Assembly (NCBI GenBank): GCA_001874255.1
Contig: MPDC01000012.1
Coordinates: 1-64,000, forward strand
From: Alphaproteobacteria bacterium MedPE-SWcel
GTDB taxonomy: Bacteria > Pseudomonadota > Alphaproteobacteria > Rhodobacterales > Rhodobacteraceae
Reading direction: 5' to 3'
DNA: 64,000 nt
Shown: positions 27,705 through 38,500 of the stretch, in pieces
Position numbering within the stretch: the stretch's first letter is position 1
How the letters are laid out: each line of letters starts with the position of its first letter
Notes under the pieces: generated by a model
Databases searched by the model: none
What the model saw: only the letters and a program-made list of their open reading frames with translations
Told to the model about the DNA's origin: nothing
Program-made: the position numbers and the translations under genes

Positions 27705-29057
27705 TCAAAACTGGGTGAGGGCGGTCAGGATGACGTCTTTGTGGTACCGGATCGCTCCCCCGCAAATCAGCAGGCTGGCGGTCAAATACAGCATATCGTG
27801 GATGGGATCCTGCGCATGGTGGGGCCGGGTCTGTCGCATCAACGTGGGATAGGCCAGGATGACCGCGACGCCCATTGCTGCAATGCCGCCGACGAGACCG
27901 AATTGCGACATGCCCCATAGAAACAGTGCGGTCTGAATGGCCGCCCGTGTCGCGGTGTAGAAAAAGAATCCCCTGGTGTCCCCCGCGGCGAGGGAGGCCC
28001 GGTCGTATGTCAGGACTATGATCGAGGGGGCAAGGCTCGACGCAAGCAGCACGATGATTGGGCCTGCGTGACTGTAGCGCTGATCATACATGACACTGGT
28101 CAACCATGGACCGGCCCAGGCCATCAGCCACAGCATCGACAGAATGCCACCCGTCAGCCCAAAGCGAAGCTGCCGTTGCCGTTTGCGGTTCTCCGGTTTG
28201 CTGTGGGCGGGCTTGTCCCTGTAAACGGGGATCATCAGCCGCTGGTTCACAGCCTGTCCGAGTTGCACCGGAAAGCTCGCGAGGAAGAAGGCGATATTGT
28301 ATACGCCCATGGCTTCGAGCGTCAGATATTTGCCGAGAATCGCGCGATCCCCCTGCGTCGTCAGGAAAAAACAGGCTGTCGAGAGGAAGATCCACTTTCC
28401 CATGCCGATGAGATCGCGGGTCGCTGCGGGTTCCCAACGAAATCGGTTGCTGCGACCGGGCAGCATCTTGTGCGACAGGATGAGTTTGGCGCCCTCCTGC
28501 AGGGCGCTGCCGACGGCGAGGGCGATGACGGATTGTGTCCAGATCGCCAGTGCGACCATCGATATGATGCCGAACCCCTGTGCGATGATATTGATGGCGG
28601 TCACGCGTCCGACCAATAGGTGACGATAGGCCGTTTCCACCTTGGTGGGAGTGAGGCCCTGCAGGGCGAGACCAATCCCCGCGACGGGCAGGCAATAGGC
28701 CAGCTCCGGTGCGTCGTAGAACAGGGCTGTCGGGAGCGACAGGGCGCCGGTCAATGCCCAGAGCAGACCACCGCGCAGGATCTGCACGGTCCAGGCCGTA
28801 TCGAGAAAATCCGGATCATCGCCACGTGCGCTCTGGGCGATTGCGTTGGAAATGCCCATGTCGGAAAACAACGACAGCCCAATGGTGATGACGGCGACCA
28901 ATGCCATCAAACCGAAGGCCTCGGGGAAGAGGATACGTGTCAGCAGCAGATTGGAGGCAAGCCTCAGAATCTGGGCTGCTCCAAATCCCAGTATGATCCA
29001 GGACGTCGATCTTATGACACGCGCCATCAGGCTCTGGCCATTCGCGGCAGGTTGCAT
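27705..29057 (-). CDS. Oligosaccharide flippase (Wzx-like)
   Basis: 450 aa, strongly hydrophobic with about 12 predicted membrane helices. The N-terminus RSTSWIILGFGAAQILRLASNLLLTR and LFPEAFGLMALV match polysaccharide biosynthesis proteins of the MOP superfamily, which flip lipid-linked sugar repeats across the inner membrane. It is transcribed against the upstream Wzz gene (47-bp gap) and is divergent from the next glycosyltransferase across a 207-bp gap that should hold both promoters. Confidence 0.88.
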   Translation of the reverse strand: MQPAANGQSLMARVIRSTSWIILGFGAAQILRLASNLLLTRILFPEAFGLMALVAVITIGLSLFSDMGISNAIAQSARGDDPDFLDTAWTVQILRGGLLWALTGALSLPTALFYDAPELAYCLPVAGIGLALQGLTPTKVETAYRHLLVGRVTAINIIAQGFGIISMVALAIWTQSVIALAVGSALQEGAKLILSHKMLPGRSNRFRWEPAATRDLIGMGKWIFLSTACFFLTTQGDRAILGKYLTLEAMGVYNIAFFLASFPVQLGQAVNQRLMIPVYRDKPAHSKPENRKRQRQLRFGLTGGILSMLWLMAWAGPWLTSVMYDQRYSHAGPIIVLLASSLAPSIIVLTYDRASLAAGDTRGFFFYTATRAAIQTALFLWGMSQFGLVGGIAAMGVAVILAYPTLMRQTRPHHAQDPIHDMLYLTASLLICGGAIRYHKDVILTALTQF

Positions 29058-29264
29058 CGATATCCCAAGGTCAGGTTGGTGGTGAGGCGAAAGTTAGGAG
29101 CAGGCGGGAGTGAGGTCAATTGCTGCGCAGCGGCGATCCATCGCTATGGTGCTCATGCAACGCAGTTTTTCGTCACAGACTGAAACGGCGGTCCCGCAAC
29201 TGCTGGGCAAAGGGCGGATCCGGAGATAGGCTGCGCGGGACCTGTCGTTCTGGGAACCCCGCCC

Positions 29265-30479
29265 GTGAAAATCGCATATGTGCTGAACACCTATCCGCAA
29301 CCGTCGCAGAGTTTCATTCGGCGCGAAATCCAAGCCCTGGAACGGCGCGGAGTTGAGGTTGTACGCCTGCCAATGCGCCGCTCGGATCAGGCGTTGAGCG
29401 ACCCTGGCGATCAGGCCGAAGCGTCGCATTGTCACTATGTGCTTCGGGCCGGGGCGGCGCGTCTGCTGTGGTCCTTTGTGGCAACCGCAATGCGCGCGCC
29501 GGGCCGCAGCTGGGGCGCGTTCAGGCTGGCGTTGCGATTGGCGCGCGTTGGCGGCAACTGGCTGCGTCCGATGATCTATCTGCTTGAGGCAGCCTATGTC
29601 CTGAATATCGCCCGACAGGAAGGGTGTTCCCATCTGCATGCACATTTCGGGACCAACGCCGCCGCGGTGGCAATGCTGACCGAAGCGCTTGGGGGGCCGG
29701 GCTATAGTTTCACCGCCCATGGCCCGGAGGAGTTTGACGCGCCGCAGAGCCTGTCTCTGGGTCTGAAAGTGGATCGATCCAGTTTTTCCGTCGCCGTTTC
29801 AAGTTTCGGCCGCAGCCAGTTGAGCCGCTGGGCGTCCTTCGGGGCCTGGTCCCGGATCAAGGTAGTCCACTGCGCCATCGAACCCGACCAGTTTCCTGCG
29901 CCCCAGGCCATGCCAGAGGGGGGGCTGAAGCTGGTGGCAATCGGTCGCTTTGTCGAACAGAAAGGCCAGATGGTGTTGCTTCTTGCCCTGGCTGAGGCCC
30001 TCCGTGCCATGCCTGATCTGCACCTGACCCTGGTCGGGGACGGCGAGATGCGCGCCGACCTGGAGGCTGCGATCGCCGCGCATGACATGTCGGCCAATGT
30101 CACCTTGACCGGCTGGCTGCCAGAGGCCGGAGTGCGCGATGCTCTGGCCAGGGCGCATGTGTTGGTCATGCCCTCATTTGCGGAGGGGCTGCCCATGGTG
30201 ATCATGGAGGCGATGGCAGCGGGGCGCCCGGTCCTGGCGACCTATGTGGCGGGAACGCCGGAACTGGTCGTGCCGGACGAGACCGGCTGGCTGGTCCCTG
30301 CGGGCGATGTCACCGGCCTTGCGGACGCTTTGGTGCAAGTGTCGGGGATACCCAGATCGCGTTTGGAGGAGATGGGGGCCGCCGCACGCCGACGGGTGCT
30401 CCTGCGCCATGATGTCGATGCAGAGGCGGCGAAACTGGCCGGTCATTTTGCTGCGGCAATCAAGGATCATGACGGTTGA
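29265..30479 (+). CDS. Glycosyltransferase family 4
   Basis: 404 aa from a GTG start. The N-terminus KIAYVLNTYPQPSQSFI, the middle HLHAHFGTNAAAVAML, and in the C-terminal domain VAIGRFVEQKGQ and EGLPMVIMEAMAAGRPVLAT (the E-x7-E nucleotide-sugar motif) place it with WcaL/EpsF-like GT-B enzymes. It probably adds a sugar to the lipid-linked repeat on the cytoplasmic face. It converges on the minus-strand NRPS/PKS operon, whose last gene ends 10 bp downstream. Confidence 0.92.
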   Translation: MKIAYVLNTYPQPSQSFIRREIQALERRGVEVVRLPMRRSDQALSDPGDQAEASHCHYVLRAGAARLLWSFVATAMRAPGRSWGAFRLALRLARVGGNWLRPMIYLLEAAYVLNIARQEGCSHLHAHFGTNAAAVAMLTEALGGPGYSFTAHGPEEFDAPQSLSLGLKVDRSSFSVAVSSFGRSQLSRWASFGAWSRIKVVHCAIEPDQFPAPQAMPEGGLKLVAIGRFVEQKGQMVLLLALAEALRAMPDLHLTLVGDGEMRADLEAAIAAHDMSANVTLTGWLPEAGVRDALARAHVLVMPSFAEGLPMVIMEAMAAGRPVLATYVAGTPELVVPDETGWLVPAGDVTGLADALVQVSGIPRSRLEEMGAAARRRVLLRHDVDAEAAKLAGHFAAAIKDHDG

Positions 30480-30488
30480 CGCTGCAGG

Positions 30489-31325
30489 TCAACGGCCTCT
30501 TGCCCAGCTGTCGCGGCTGCGAAAGATGGGGCTTTTGACACCCAACGTAACCGCCAGATACACCAGCATCCCCCCCGGAAACCGGAGCGTCAGGGTCATC
30601 AACCGCAACACAGTCAGGCGGCGGCGGTCATCATTTGCAAGCAGCGCCGGAAAGAGCTGGCCGATTTCCGCCACGCCCTGGTTCTGTCGCCTGCGGACGC
30701 GCACCAGGTTCCGGAACCCTTCGGCCATGGGCCAATGGTAGCGGGCCGGCAGCCGCAGGCGCTCGGCGGCCGTGAAGTTCAGGCGGGCAAACGTATCGTC
30801 CGAGATGATATCGGGCCAGCGCCCCCAACGCGCGCGCCCTGCACGCGACATTGCAAAAAGACCAAATCCGGGGGTGCCACTGCGTACAAAAGGCAGCTGC
30901 GACCAGACTCTGGCGTAGGCCCGGGTGCAGGCGCTCCGGGCTCGGGTCACAACGGGCGTACCGCTGGCATAGCGCGCTGAGCCTGTCTCCAGTGCGGCTG
31001 CAATCTGGGGCAGGAGATCCGGTTCCACCACGACATCGGCATCAAGATAGACCAGGATGCTGCCCTGCGCCGCCGCATCGCCTTGATTGAGTGCGCCGGT
31101 TTTGCTGCCCCCGTCGCGTTCCAGCACCCGAAGCTGCCAGTTTTCGGGGCATTTGGCCATCCGGGCTGTGGTGGCTGTGGCGTCGCTGCAGCCGTTGGCC
31201 AATACCAACACTTCGACCTTCATGCCGGGCATCTGCGGCGCGGAGGCAAAGAGTGCAGTGAGGCAAGGGGTGATATATCCCGCTTCATTGTGGGCGGGGA
31301 TCAAGACAGAGACGGCGACGGTCAT
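30489..31325 (-). CDS. Glycosyltransferase family 2 (operon gene 7)
   Basis: 278 aa from the ATG at 31325, which overlaps the stop of the upstream gene by 4 bp; a longer frame to 31397 is unlikely. VAVSVLIPAHNEAGYI at the start, GSKTGALNQGDAAA and the metal-binding YLDADVVV show a GT-A fold of family 2. A C-terminal hydrophobic stretch could anchor it to the membrane. As last gene of the NRPS/PKS operon it may glycosylate the product or build the glycan that carries it. Confidence 0.88.
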   Translation of the reverse strand: MTVAVSVLIPAHNEAGYITPCLTALFASAPQMPGMKVEVLVLANGCSDATATTARMAKCPENWQLRVLERDGGSKTGALNQGDAAAQGSILVYLDADVVVEPDLLPQIAAALETGSARYASGTPVVTRARSACTRAYARVWSQLPFVRSGTPGFGLFAMSRAGRARWGRWPDIISDDTFARLNFTAAERLRLPARYHWPMAEGFRNLVRVRRRQNQGVAEIGQLFPALLANDDRRRLTVLRLMTLTLRFPGGMLVYLAVTLGVKSPIFRSRDSWARGR

Positions 31326-33865
31326 CGGGCCGCTTTCAGTACATCCCAGCGGGGGGAACTGTCCGACAGAAACCGGAGATGACCCCAGCTGCCCCAACGC
31401 CCCGGAGTTGCAATGTCAGAGTATATTCCGAACAATTGGCCGCCCAGTTGTGGCCATGCATTCAGAAGCTGTTGATACAGCTCTGCCATCTCCGGCGTGT
31501 AGTTCAGATGCGTGAAGAAATCCGTCAGTGCCTCGTCTTCGATCACGGAGCCGTGGCCCACAACATGCGTCCCGCCTTCGTACATGATCAGGTCGAGACC
31601 GTGGCGGCTCGCGATGTCGGCATGATACGGCAGAATGCGATTGACCAGATCGTTCAATGTCCCCTCGACATCACCGCCATTCAGCCCGTCGCGCAGCTCG
31701 GCTGCGGCTTGTGCGACGGCGACATCATGGCGGTGCTGGTCGATATATTTCCGGGCCGCCGCGCCCTTCAGCCCTTTGTCCGCGGCGCTTTGCCGGGCAT
31801 GTTCGAGACTGTCGGCGATCCAGGCGCGCACCATGGGGGCCCGGTCCTGCAGGCCGAGAGAGGCCCCGAAATAGCCGGTCACGGCATAGGCGTCGAAGCT
31901 GCGGTATGGCGGCTGTCGCGTCGCATCGCCCGCAGTCCAGAGCGGGGCGGTGAGGACTTGCTCCTCCAGGCCAAGCCAGCCGGTTTGTGTCGACAGGACG
32001 CGAACCAGCCGGTCAGACAGATCCGCATCGGGATTGCCTGCGGCGAAGACCCCGGTCCAGATCCCGGCAATCTCTGTCGCGCGCCCGGCATAATACTGAA
32101 GCCATAGCCCGTCGCTGCCCCAATCGGCCCGCGCCTGTTCATCGGACCAATGGGCCTGCTGAAACTGCCAATTCCAAACCTCGTTCGAGTATTCCACATA
32201 GGTCTTGAGATCGGGGTCCAGGCTTTCGCTGACCAGAGACGCCAGATTGCGTGCGTAGGTGTCGTCGGCCATATGCGGCAGGGTGAACCAGGGATCAGCC
32301 CCGACCCGATTGGCCAGAGCCACCAGAATTTCTGCCGGAACGCCGCTGCGGGTCCAGACGTAGTCATCGAGACGGGGCCGATCTTCCCAGCCGACTTGTG
32401 TGGAATTGTTGGTGTCCATCCAGTCCATGAACCGCAAGGCGGCAAAGCCCTCGATACGGTCCAGCCAGGTCGGGTTGAAAATGGCGCCTTGTTCGACTGC
32501 CTGCAGATCGGCCTCGCGCACGACGGAGATATTGCGGACGTATTCGCCCAGGCTTTCCGGGTCACTGCGCTGGATGCGAATATCCACGGCGCCTTCACCG
32601 GGGGTGAAATCAAAGGAAACCTCACCCTTGCCATAGCGGACATTGCGGGCGCGACCGGCAACTTCGACGATGCCTTCACCTTCGAACCTCAGCACATAGC
32701 GGCCCGCGAGGCTGACGGCTGTGTCCGGCAGATCCGTCAGCAGGACGGTGCCGATAGATCCCAGCTCTGGCGGGATACTGAGGGGCCATCCATTCTGGTC
32801 GAGGTAGCCTGCGGTGCGCAGGTCTTCCTCGGTGACGCCGCCCCATTGCCCGGGCAAATGTCCGATCCATCCGCGGGCCGTTTTGAAATGATCGAGAAAC
32901 GGAGCCTGCGGGCTCCAGTCCCGGACCGGGGCAAGGTTCATCACGATCGGTTGTCGTGTCACAAGGAGGCGGTCGCGGCCGGCATATTCCACGGTGTTCG
33001 GGAATGCCCCATTCAACACGGGCGGGGCCGGATCCATGGGCAGGTCGGCGGGATCCTTCGGCAGGGCCGTCCGCATGACAGAGCTGTTTGCGGCGCCTGC
33101 TGCGATCTCCTGCAATCTGCGGGCCAACTCCGGTGAGGGGGGCGCGTAGGATTGTCCCCATTCGGTTTTCAGGACGCGCGGCAGACCGACGGGCGAGCTG
33201 CCGCTCACAACCCCGAACTGCACCAGGCTGATATAGTAGAACCCGATGTCGTTGGGATGTATATCGTCGGAAAACAGATCGTTGATTGACTGGAGGCCGG
33301 GTACGGTTCCGGCATCGATGGCATCGGCCAACCGCCCCAGAGCCTGACCGACCGGCAACAGGCGAATATCACCGCCGGTCATCGCCTGAGCCTGATCGAC
33401 GATGCCTTGCCAGCGCGGCAGGTCGTCATCCAGTCGCTTGCGCCATGGCACGTGACCGCCTTCGTCAAAGGGAATGTCCGCGTCGCCGCCGCTGAGAAGA
33501 CTGTGCCAGCCTTCCTGCACGTATAGCGTGACGTTCGGGTTGGTCTCGGCCGCCAATTGGTAAAAATCTGCCACGGCGTCTTCGGTGTTGCTCCAGCGCA
33601 GGTGATTGGTGAGCGGCACGGCCTCGGTGACGATCAGCACATCAACCGGCCCCCGCGCAAGACGCGTGCGGGCATTGATGCCCTGGGCCTTGTCGGCGTG
33701 CTCCCAGTTGTAGCGCAGCGGCGCGCCGTTGATGATCTGCGCCTGCACCGTGGGAGGCTTCTCGGATCTTGCTGCGAACAGCTGCTCCAGCATGCGCGGG
33801 TTCTCGGGGCCAATCAGCGAGTGACCGACCATGACAATGGCATTCAGGACGTCGCTCAGGCTCAT
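31322..33865 (-). CDS. SGNH-like domain fused to a glycosidase-like domain (operon gene 6)
   Basis: 847 aa. Residues 1-230 resemble an SGNH/GDSL hydrolase: GHSL with Ser16 replaces the GDSL block, and DDIH gives Asp200 and His203. A beta-rich linker (about 290-450) follows. Residues 460-845 look like a (beta/alpha)8 glycosidase of clan-A style, with YVEYSNEVWN (acid/base candidate Glu562) and MYEGGTH (nucleophile candidate Glu763). No signal peptide is visible, although the preceding gene product has one. It overlaps neighbours by 4 bp on both sides. Removal or transfer of an acyl group and cleavage of a glycan are inferred roles. Confidence 0.7.
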   Translation of the reverse strand: MSLSDVLNAIVMVGHSLIGPENPRMLEQLFAARSEKPPTVQAQIINGAPLRYNWEHADKAQGINARTRLARGPVDVLIVTEAVPLTNHLRWSNTEDAVADFYQLAAETNPNVTLYVQEGWHSLLSGGDADIPFDEGGHVPWRKRLDDDLPRWQGIVDQAQAMTGGDIRLLPVGQALGRLADAIDAGTVPGLQSINDLFSDDIHPNDIGFYYISLVQFGVVSGSSPVGLPRVLKTEWGQSYAPPSPELARRLQEIAAGAANSSVMRTALPKDPADLPMDPAPPVLNGAFPNTVEYAGRDRLLVTRQPIVMNLAPVRDWSPQAPFLDHFKTARGWIGHLPGQWGGVTEEDLRTAGYLDQNGWPLSIPPELGSIGTVLLTDLPDTAVSLAGRYVLRFEGEGIVEVAGRARNVRYGKGEVSFDFTPGEGAVDIRIQRSDPESLGEYVRNISVVREADLQAVEQGAIFNPTWLDRIEGFAALRFMDWMDTNNSTQVGWEDRPRLDDYVWTRSGVPAEILVALANRVGADPWFTLPHMADDTYARNLASLVSESLDPDLKTYVEYSNEVWNWQFQQAHWSDEQARADWGSDGLWLQYYAGRATEIAGIWTGVFAAGNPDADLSDRLVRVLSTQTGWLGLEEQVLTAPLWTAGDATRQPPYRSFDAYAVTGYFGASLGLQDRAPMVRAWIADSLEHARQSAADKGLKGAAARKYIDQHRHDVAVAQAAAELRDGLNGGDVEGTLNDLVNRILPYHADIASRHGLDLIMYEGGTHVVGHGSVIEDEALTDFFTHLNYTPEMAELYQQLLNAWPQLGGQLFGIYSDIATPGRWGSWGHLRFLSDSSPRWDVLKAAR

Positions 33866-34854
33866 GTGGCCCCCTTGGATGGCGCGTCGGTCATCGGGTT
33901 CGCAGGCACCCCAGTGTGCGCCACGTCGGTGACGACCTGCCAGATGATTTCCTGCAATGCCCGGGCCCCGGCCTCAGACAGGGTGGCGAGATGGGTTCCG
34001 TCCGCAAGCGTCACCTGGTGCGGCAACCCAATCGGAGAGTGATGATAGAGAACCGAAAAATGAGTGGCCGCAATGATATACGTTCCCACAGCGCTGAGGT
34101 GGATCGGATCAAGCGCGCCGGTTGCGCTCTGTGCGAACAGATCCTCTCGGTGGGTCAGGCCCGGAATTTCCCCGGCCTCGGCGGCCCGCGTGACGGCGGC
34201 CAGCACCTGCCCACCGGGGATCAGGTAGATGGGTTGACCGCTGGCGGCCTGAATGTCACGCGCCATCAACGCGCCGAGCCACAGGTCATTCAGATCGCTG
34301 TCGATGCGGGACAGCCAGCCCTTCGGGTCGTCGAGCCGGTGCCAGGTCTCATAGAGATACAAGCGCGTTTTGGGGTTGCCGCTGCGGGCCAGTTCGGCCC
34401 AGCGGTGCAGGTAGTCCCGGGCGCCAAAAAACTTGAGTGCGTCGCGCAGTTCGACCATCTCGGTCAGAATGACTGCGTCATAGGCGCCGGATCCGATGGC
34501 TTCCTGCGGGGCCCGCCAGAGCGGCGTATCGTTGACGAGGTCGAAATCGACAATGGTCTCGTCCGGCTCCCAATGGGAGCGAAGCGAGGTGCCGGAGCCA
34601 AGCTGCAGATTATAGGTATGTCCCGCTCCGGCAAACTGGGCCAGAAGATGAGGCATATCCGCGCCCACCAGCGAATGACCCAGGTGGTAGACATGCATTG
34701 GGGCCTGTGGGCGGGACAATGTGGGTGGGACCGGCTGCACCGCGGTGGCGCGGGTCCAAAATGCCCTGCTGCACCAAAAGGCGATGCCGCCGACCGCCCC
34801 AAGCGCCGATAGCGCCAGAAGGGCGCGGCGAGTCAGGCGGGAACTGTGGATCAT
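33862..34854 (-). CDS. SGNH-like hydrolase with signal sequence (operon gene 5)
   Basis: 330 aa. The N-terminus LTRRALLALSALGAVGG has twin arginines before a hydrophobic core, so it may be a Tat or Sec substrate or a signal anchor. GHSL (Ser61) and DPIH (Asp249, His252) give a candidate catalytic triad. It is paralogous to residues 1-230 of the next gene: both have GHSL(V/I)G, a TE-containing strand, and an HSPIGLP / SSPVGLP close. Acyl-esterase or acyltransferase activity on an exported product is the likely class. Start overlaps the phosphopantetheinyl transferase stop by 4 bp. Confidence 0.7.
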   Translation of the reverse strand: MIHSSRLTRRALLALSALGAVGGIAFWCSRAFWTRATAVQPVPPTLSRPQAPMHVYHLGHSLVGADMPHLLAQFAGAGHTYNLQLGSGTSLRSHWEPDETIVDFDLVNDTPLWRAPQEAIGSGAYDAVILTEMVELRDALKFFGARDYLHRWAELARSGNPKTRLYLYETWHRLDDPKGWLSRIDSDLNDLWLGALMARDIQAASGQPIYLIPGGQVLAAVTRAAEAGEIPGLTHREDLFAQSATGALDPIHLSAVGTYIIAATHFSVLYHHSPIGLPHQVTLADGTHLATLSEAGARALQEIIWQVVTDVAHTGVPANPMTDAPSKGAT

Positions 34855-35579
34855 GGGTCCGGCTCATGGTTCGGGATCGTGACGGCTGTGATGATTACCC
34901 CGGCGCCGATGGCAAATCGACCATGAAGTTGATCGCCACGGCGATATGGGGCCTGATCGCCCGTGAATGTTGCCTGAAACGATCTGGTCTCTGCGTCGAT
35001 GCTCAGTTCCAATCCATCAAAACCAAAATATTTGCGGGATCGGGCGTATTGCGCTTTGTAGGCCGCTTCCTTGGCAGAGAACAGCAGCTTGCCCGCTTGC
35101 CCGGGATCGGTTTGGCGGGTCATCCAGTCCTGTTCCTGCGGGCTGGCGATCGAGGGCCAGAGATCGGTGGCCAGAGGAGTATCCTCTTCGACGTCCAGAC
35201 CCAAACCCAGAAACCGATGATCCGGGGCAAGAGCAGCCAGCGCACAGCTGCGGCAGTGGGTGATGCTGCCGACCAAACCGTTTGGCCAAACGGGCGCGCG
35301 TTTCGGGCCGATGAGGATCGGGGCGGGCGTCAGGTTCAACGCGCGCATCGCCCGATGTGCTGCGGCGCGACCGGCGGCGAACTCCCGGCGCCGCTTCTCG
35401 ACGGCATTGGGCGACAGGCAGGCGAATTCCTCGGCGAAGGGGGCGGGAGGGGTGCCTTGCGGGTCTTCTGCTGCAATGGCGACCGCCTCCGGCAAGAGAG
35501 AACGCAGCAGCCGAAGTCGGAGCGTGGTCCTGGTGCTGTCCAGGGTGTGAGGCTGGGCGTGAGGCGGGGGCGAAATCAT
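34851..35579 (-). CDS. 4'-phosphopantetheinyl transferase (Sfp/EntD type, operon gene 4)
   Basis: 242 aa. It transfers phosphopantetheine from CoA to the carrier-protein serines. Motifs in order: GSITHC at 104-109, the metal-binding GLDVE with Asp129 and Glu131, and FSAKEAAYKAQY at 167-178 with Lys170, Glu171 and Lys175. It resembles EntD-like enterobactin synthetase components. Placed between the NRPS and the hydrolase genes with 4-bp overlaps, it presumably activates Ser1468 of the NRPS and Ser1809 of the PKS. Confidence 0.92.
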   Translation of the reverse strand: MISPPPHAQPHTLDSTRTTLRLRLLRSLLPEAVAIAAEDPQGTPPAPFAEEFACLSPNAVEKRRREFAAGRAAAHRAMRALNLTPAPILIGPKRAPVWPNGLVGSITHCRSCALAALAPDHRFLGLGLDVEEDTPLATDLWPSIASPQEQDWMTRQTDPGQAGKLLFSAKEAAYKAQYARSRKYFGFDGLELSIDAETRSFQATFTGDQAPYRRGDQLHGRFAIGAGVIITAVTIPNHEPDP

Positions 35580-38500
35580 CCGTTGCGGGCCTTTCGGGTC
35601 GCCCGCATTGCGCGCCTTTTGGACATGGTGTCCGATCGGTCGATGCCGGGTGGCGTGGATACGGAAGCGGGCCGGGTAACAGGCGCCGTATGCCCGAGCC
35701 GCTGCTCAATATGGCGGGCAAGACCGGCAAGGGTCGGGAAACGGAAGATGTCGGTGATCGACAGCTGCGCTGTCGGCAGCGCCGCCCGGATGTCGCGATG
35801 CGCCTGCACGGCCAGCAGGGAATGGCCGCCGAGCGCAAAGAAATTGTCATCTGGCCGCACATCGGGCATGCCCAGCAGATGTTTCCAGACCTTCGCGATA
35901 TGATGCTCGGCCTCTGATGTCAGGGGCGCAGGTCGCGTCTCGACCTGGTCCCCGTCCGGTACAGGGGCGCGATCGGCATGCGGGGCGGGCAGGGCCTTTC
36001 GGTCGATCTTCTTGTTCGGTGTCAGTGGAAAACTATCCAGCGTCACAATGTGGGAGGGCACCATGGAGGCTGTCAGATGCTGCGCCAGACGCGCTTTTAC
36101 AATGGCCTCCGGTTGGGGCATCGCGGAGGTGACATATCCCACCAAACGCTCATCTGTGCCTATCTTGCGCGGAACGACAACAGCGGCCGTGATACCGTCG
36201 AGCCCGGCGAGGGCGGCCTCGATTTCGCCCAGTTCGATCCGCTGTCCCCGAATTTTGACCTGATGGTCGGTGCGCCCAAGAAACTCCAGCCGCTCGCCCG
36301 TGGTCCATTTGACGAGATCGCCGGTGCGATACATCCGGCTGCCGGGTCGGAAGGGGTCGGCGGGGAAACGCTCGGCGGTCAGTTCGCGGCGGTGCCAATA
36401 GCCCGCCGTGACACCGGCGCCACCAATGCAAAGCTCTCCGGCTGCGCCGATGGGGACCGGGTGATCCTGCGGGTCGAGCACGTAAACGGAGGTATTGGCA
36501 ATCGGCCGTCCGATGGGGGCAACGCCGCCTGGGCGGGTGGTCAGGGTTTCGGTGGTCGACCAGATCGTGGTTTCGGTCGGGCCGTACATATTGTGAATGA
36601 GAGCATCGGTCCGATCCTGCAGCTGTGCCACCAGATCACCGGGCAATGCCTCGCCCCCGACCAGAAGATGCTGAAGCTGGCGTAGAACCGGCCCCGCGTC
36701 CGGGTCGGTTGCAATCATCCGGGCCATGGAGGGCGTGCATTGCATATGAGTGATGCCGTGGCGCACGATCTGTGCTGCGAGCGAGACGTCATCCGCTGCC
36801 AACTCGGGCCGTCGGTTGGTCTCGCGGAGCACCTCTGCCAGAGGGACCAGCCCCGCGAGCACCTTTTGGGTCTCAATGCCGTAGTCGATGAGACAGGCGA
36901 TTTCATCGACGCCGATGCGTTTCAATTGCTCCACCCGGGCGACGGCGTCGTCAACCGTTCCGAACAGGCCGGAGTCCTCGAAGTATCGGTCAAAGGCGAA
37001 ATCAAGGATCGCCTCGAGCTCATCGGGAGAGAGGCTGCCAAGGTCCATTTCGAACGGCGTCTTGGCGCCCTTTGGTTTCTTGAAGGCGGGAAAGGCCCAG
37101 GCGTATTGTTTGATCAGACCGGCAGCGGATCGCAGGTAGTCCTTCATCGGGCCACGTGCAACCTCGCGCGCGGCGGCGCGGGTTTCGGCCAGATAGCTGT
37201 GCAACATCAGCGTGACCGTGAAATCTGCGGGGTCGTGGCCGGCCTCGCGAAGTGCTGCATGATACAGCGCGATCTTGTCACCGACCTCGGGGATGCTCTG
37301 GCCGAGCAGATGGGTCAATACATTGGCCCCGGCAAGTCCAGCCTCGCGCCAGGTGTCGGGGTTGCCCGCGGTGGTCACCCAGACGCTCAGCTCCGGCGAT
37401 ATCGGGCGCGGTTGGGTCACGACCTTGTGCAGGCTGCCGTCCTGACGGGGAAAGGCGACGGCCTCGCCGCGCCAGAGGGACCGGACGGTCTTGATGGCGT
37501 CAAACAGGGCCGGTTTATTGGCGGGTGGGGTATTCTCCGGGCGCAGGATGAAATCGTCGGGTTGCCAGCCGGAGGCAAAACCGATCCCCGTGCGCCCGCC
37601 GGTCAGGTTGTCAATCACGGCCCATTCCTCGGCAATGCGGGCAGGATGATGCAGGGGCGCCACGCAGGAACCGGCTCTCACGGCGATGTTTTGCGTGACA
37701 GCGGCCACCGCCGCGCCTGTCACCGAGGGGTTCGGGTAGGGGCCGCCAAAGGCGTGGAAGTGGCGCTCGGGGGTCCAGACGGCGTTGAACCCGTGGCTGT
37801 CTGCGAATTTGGCCCCTTCCAGCAACAGGTCGTATTTCTTCTCACCGGCTCCGTCGTCATTGCCCCAGTAGTAGAGGTTGAACTCCATTTTGCGGTCACT
37901 GAGCGCCACCGGCCCATTTGCCAGTTGCAGGCGGCTCTCGTCGCTGGACAGCACCAGTTTGAAGCCGCGCGCCAATGTCCAGAACAGTTCCAGTACGGAT
38001 ATATCAAAGGACAGGCTGGTCACCGCCAGCCAACTGTCACCGGGCTTGTGCGGAATGCAGGCATCCATGCCGGTGAAGAAATTGATGACATTCCTGTGGC
38101 GCACCATGACGCCTTTGGGCAGGCCGGTAGAGCCCGAGGTGTAGATCAGATAGGCCAGATCGTCGGACGTGGCGCCGCCCGCGAGGCCCCTATCGGGCTG
38201 AGGGCTGAGGTCGAGCCCCTCCAGATCCACTACTGTCGCTTTGCAGTCCGGCAGCGCGTCCAGCAATGCGGCTTGCGTCAGGATGACGTCGGCCTGACTG
38301 TCGCGAATGAAATGCGCGATCCGGTCAGCTGGGTAGGCCGGGTCGAGCGGAACATAGGCGCCGCCCGCCTTCAGAATTCCAAGTGTCGCGACGACCAGAT
38401 CCAGGGACCGGCGCAGATACACACCCACATGGCTACCGGAGCGCACGCCGCTTTTTTGCAGATGCAGCGCAAGCGCATGGGCCCGCGCATCGAGCTGCGC

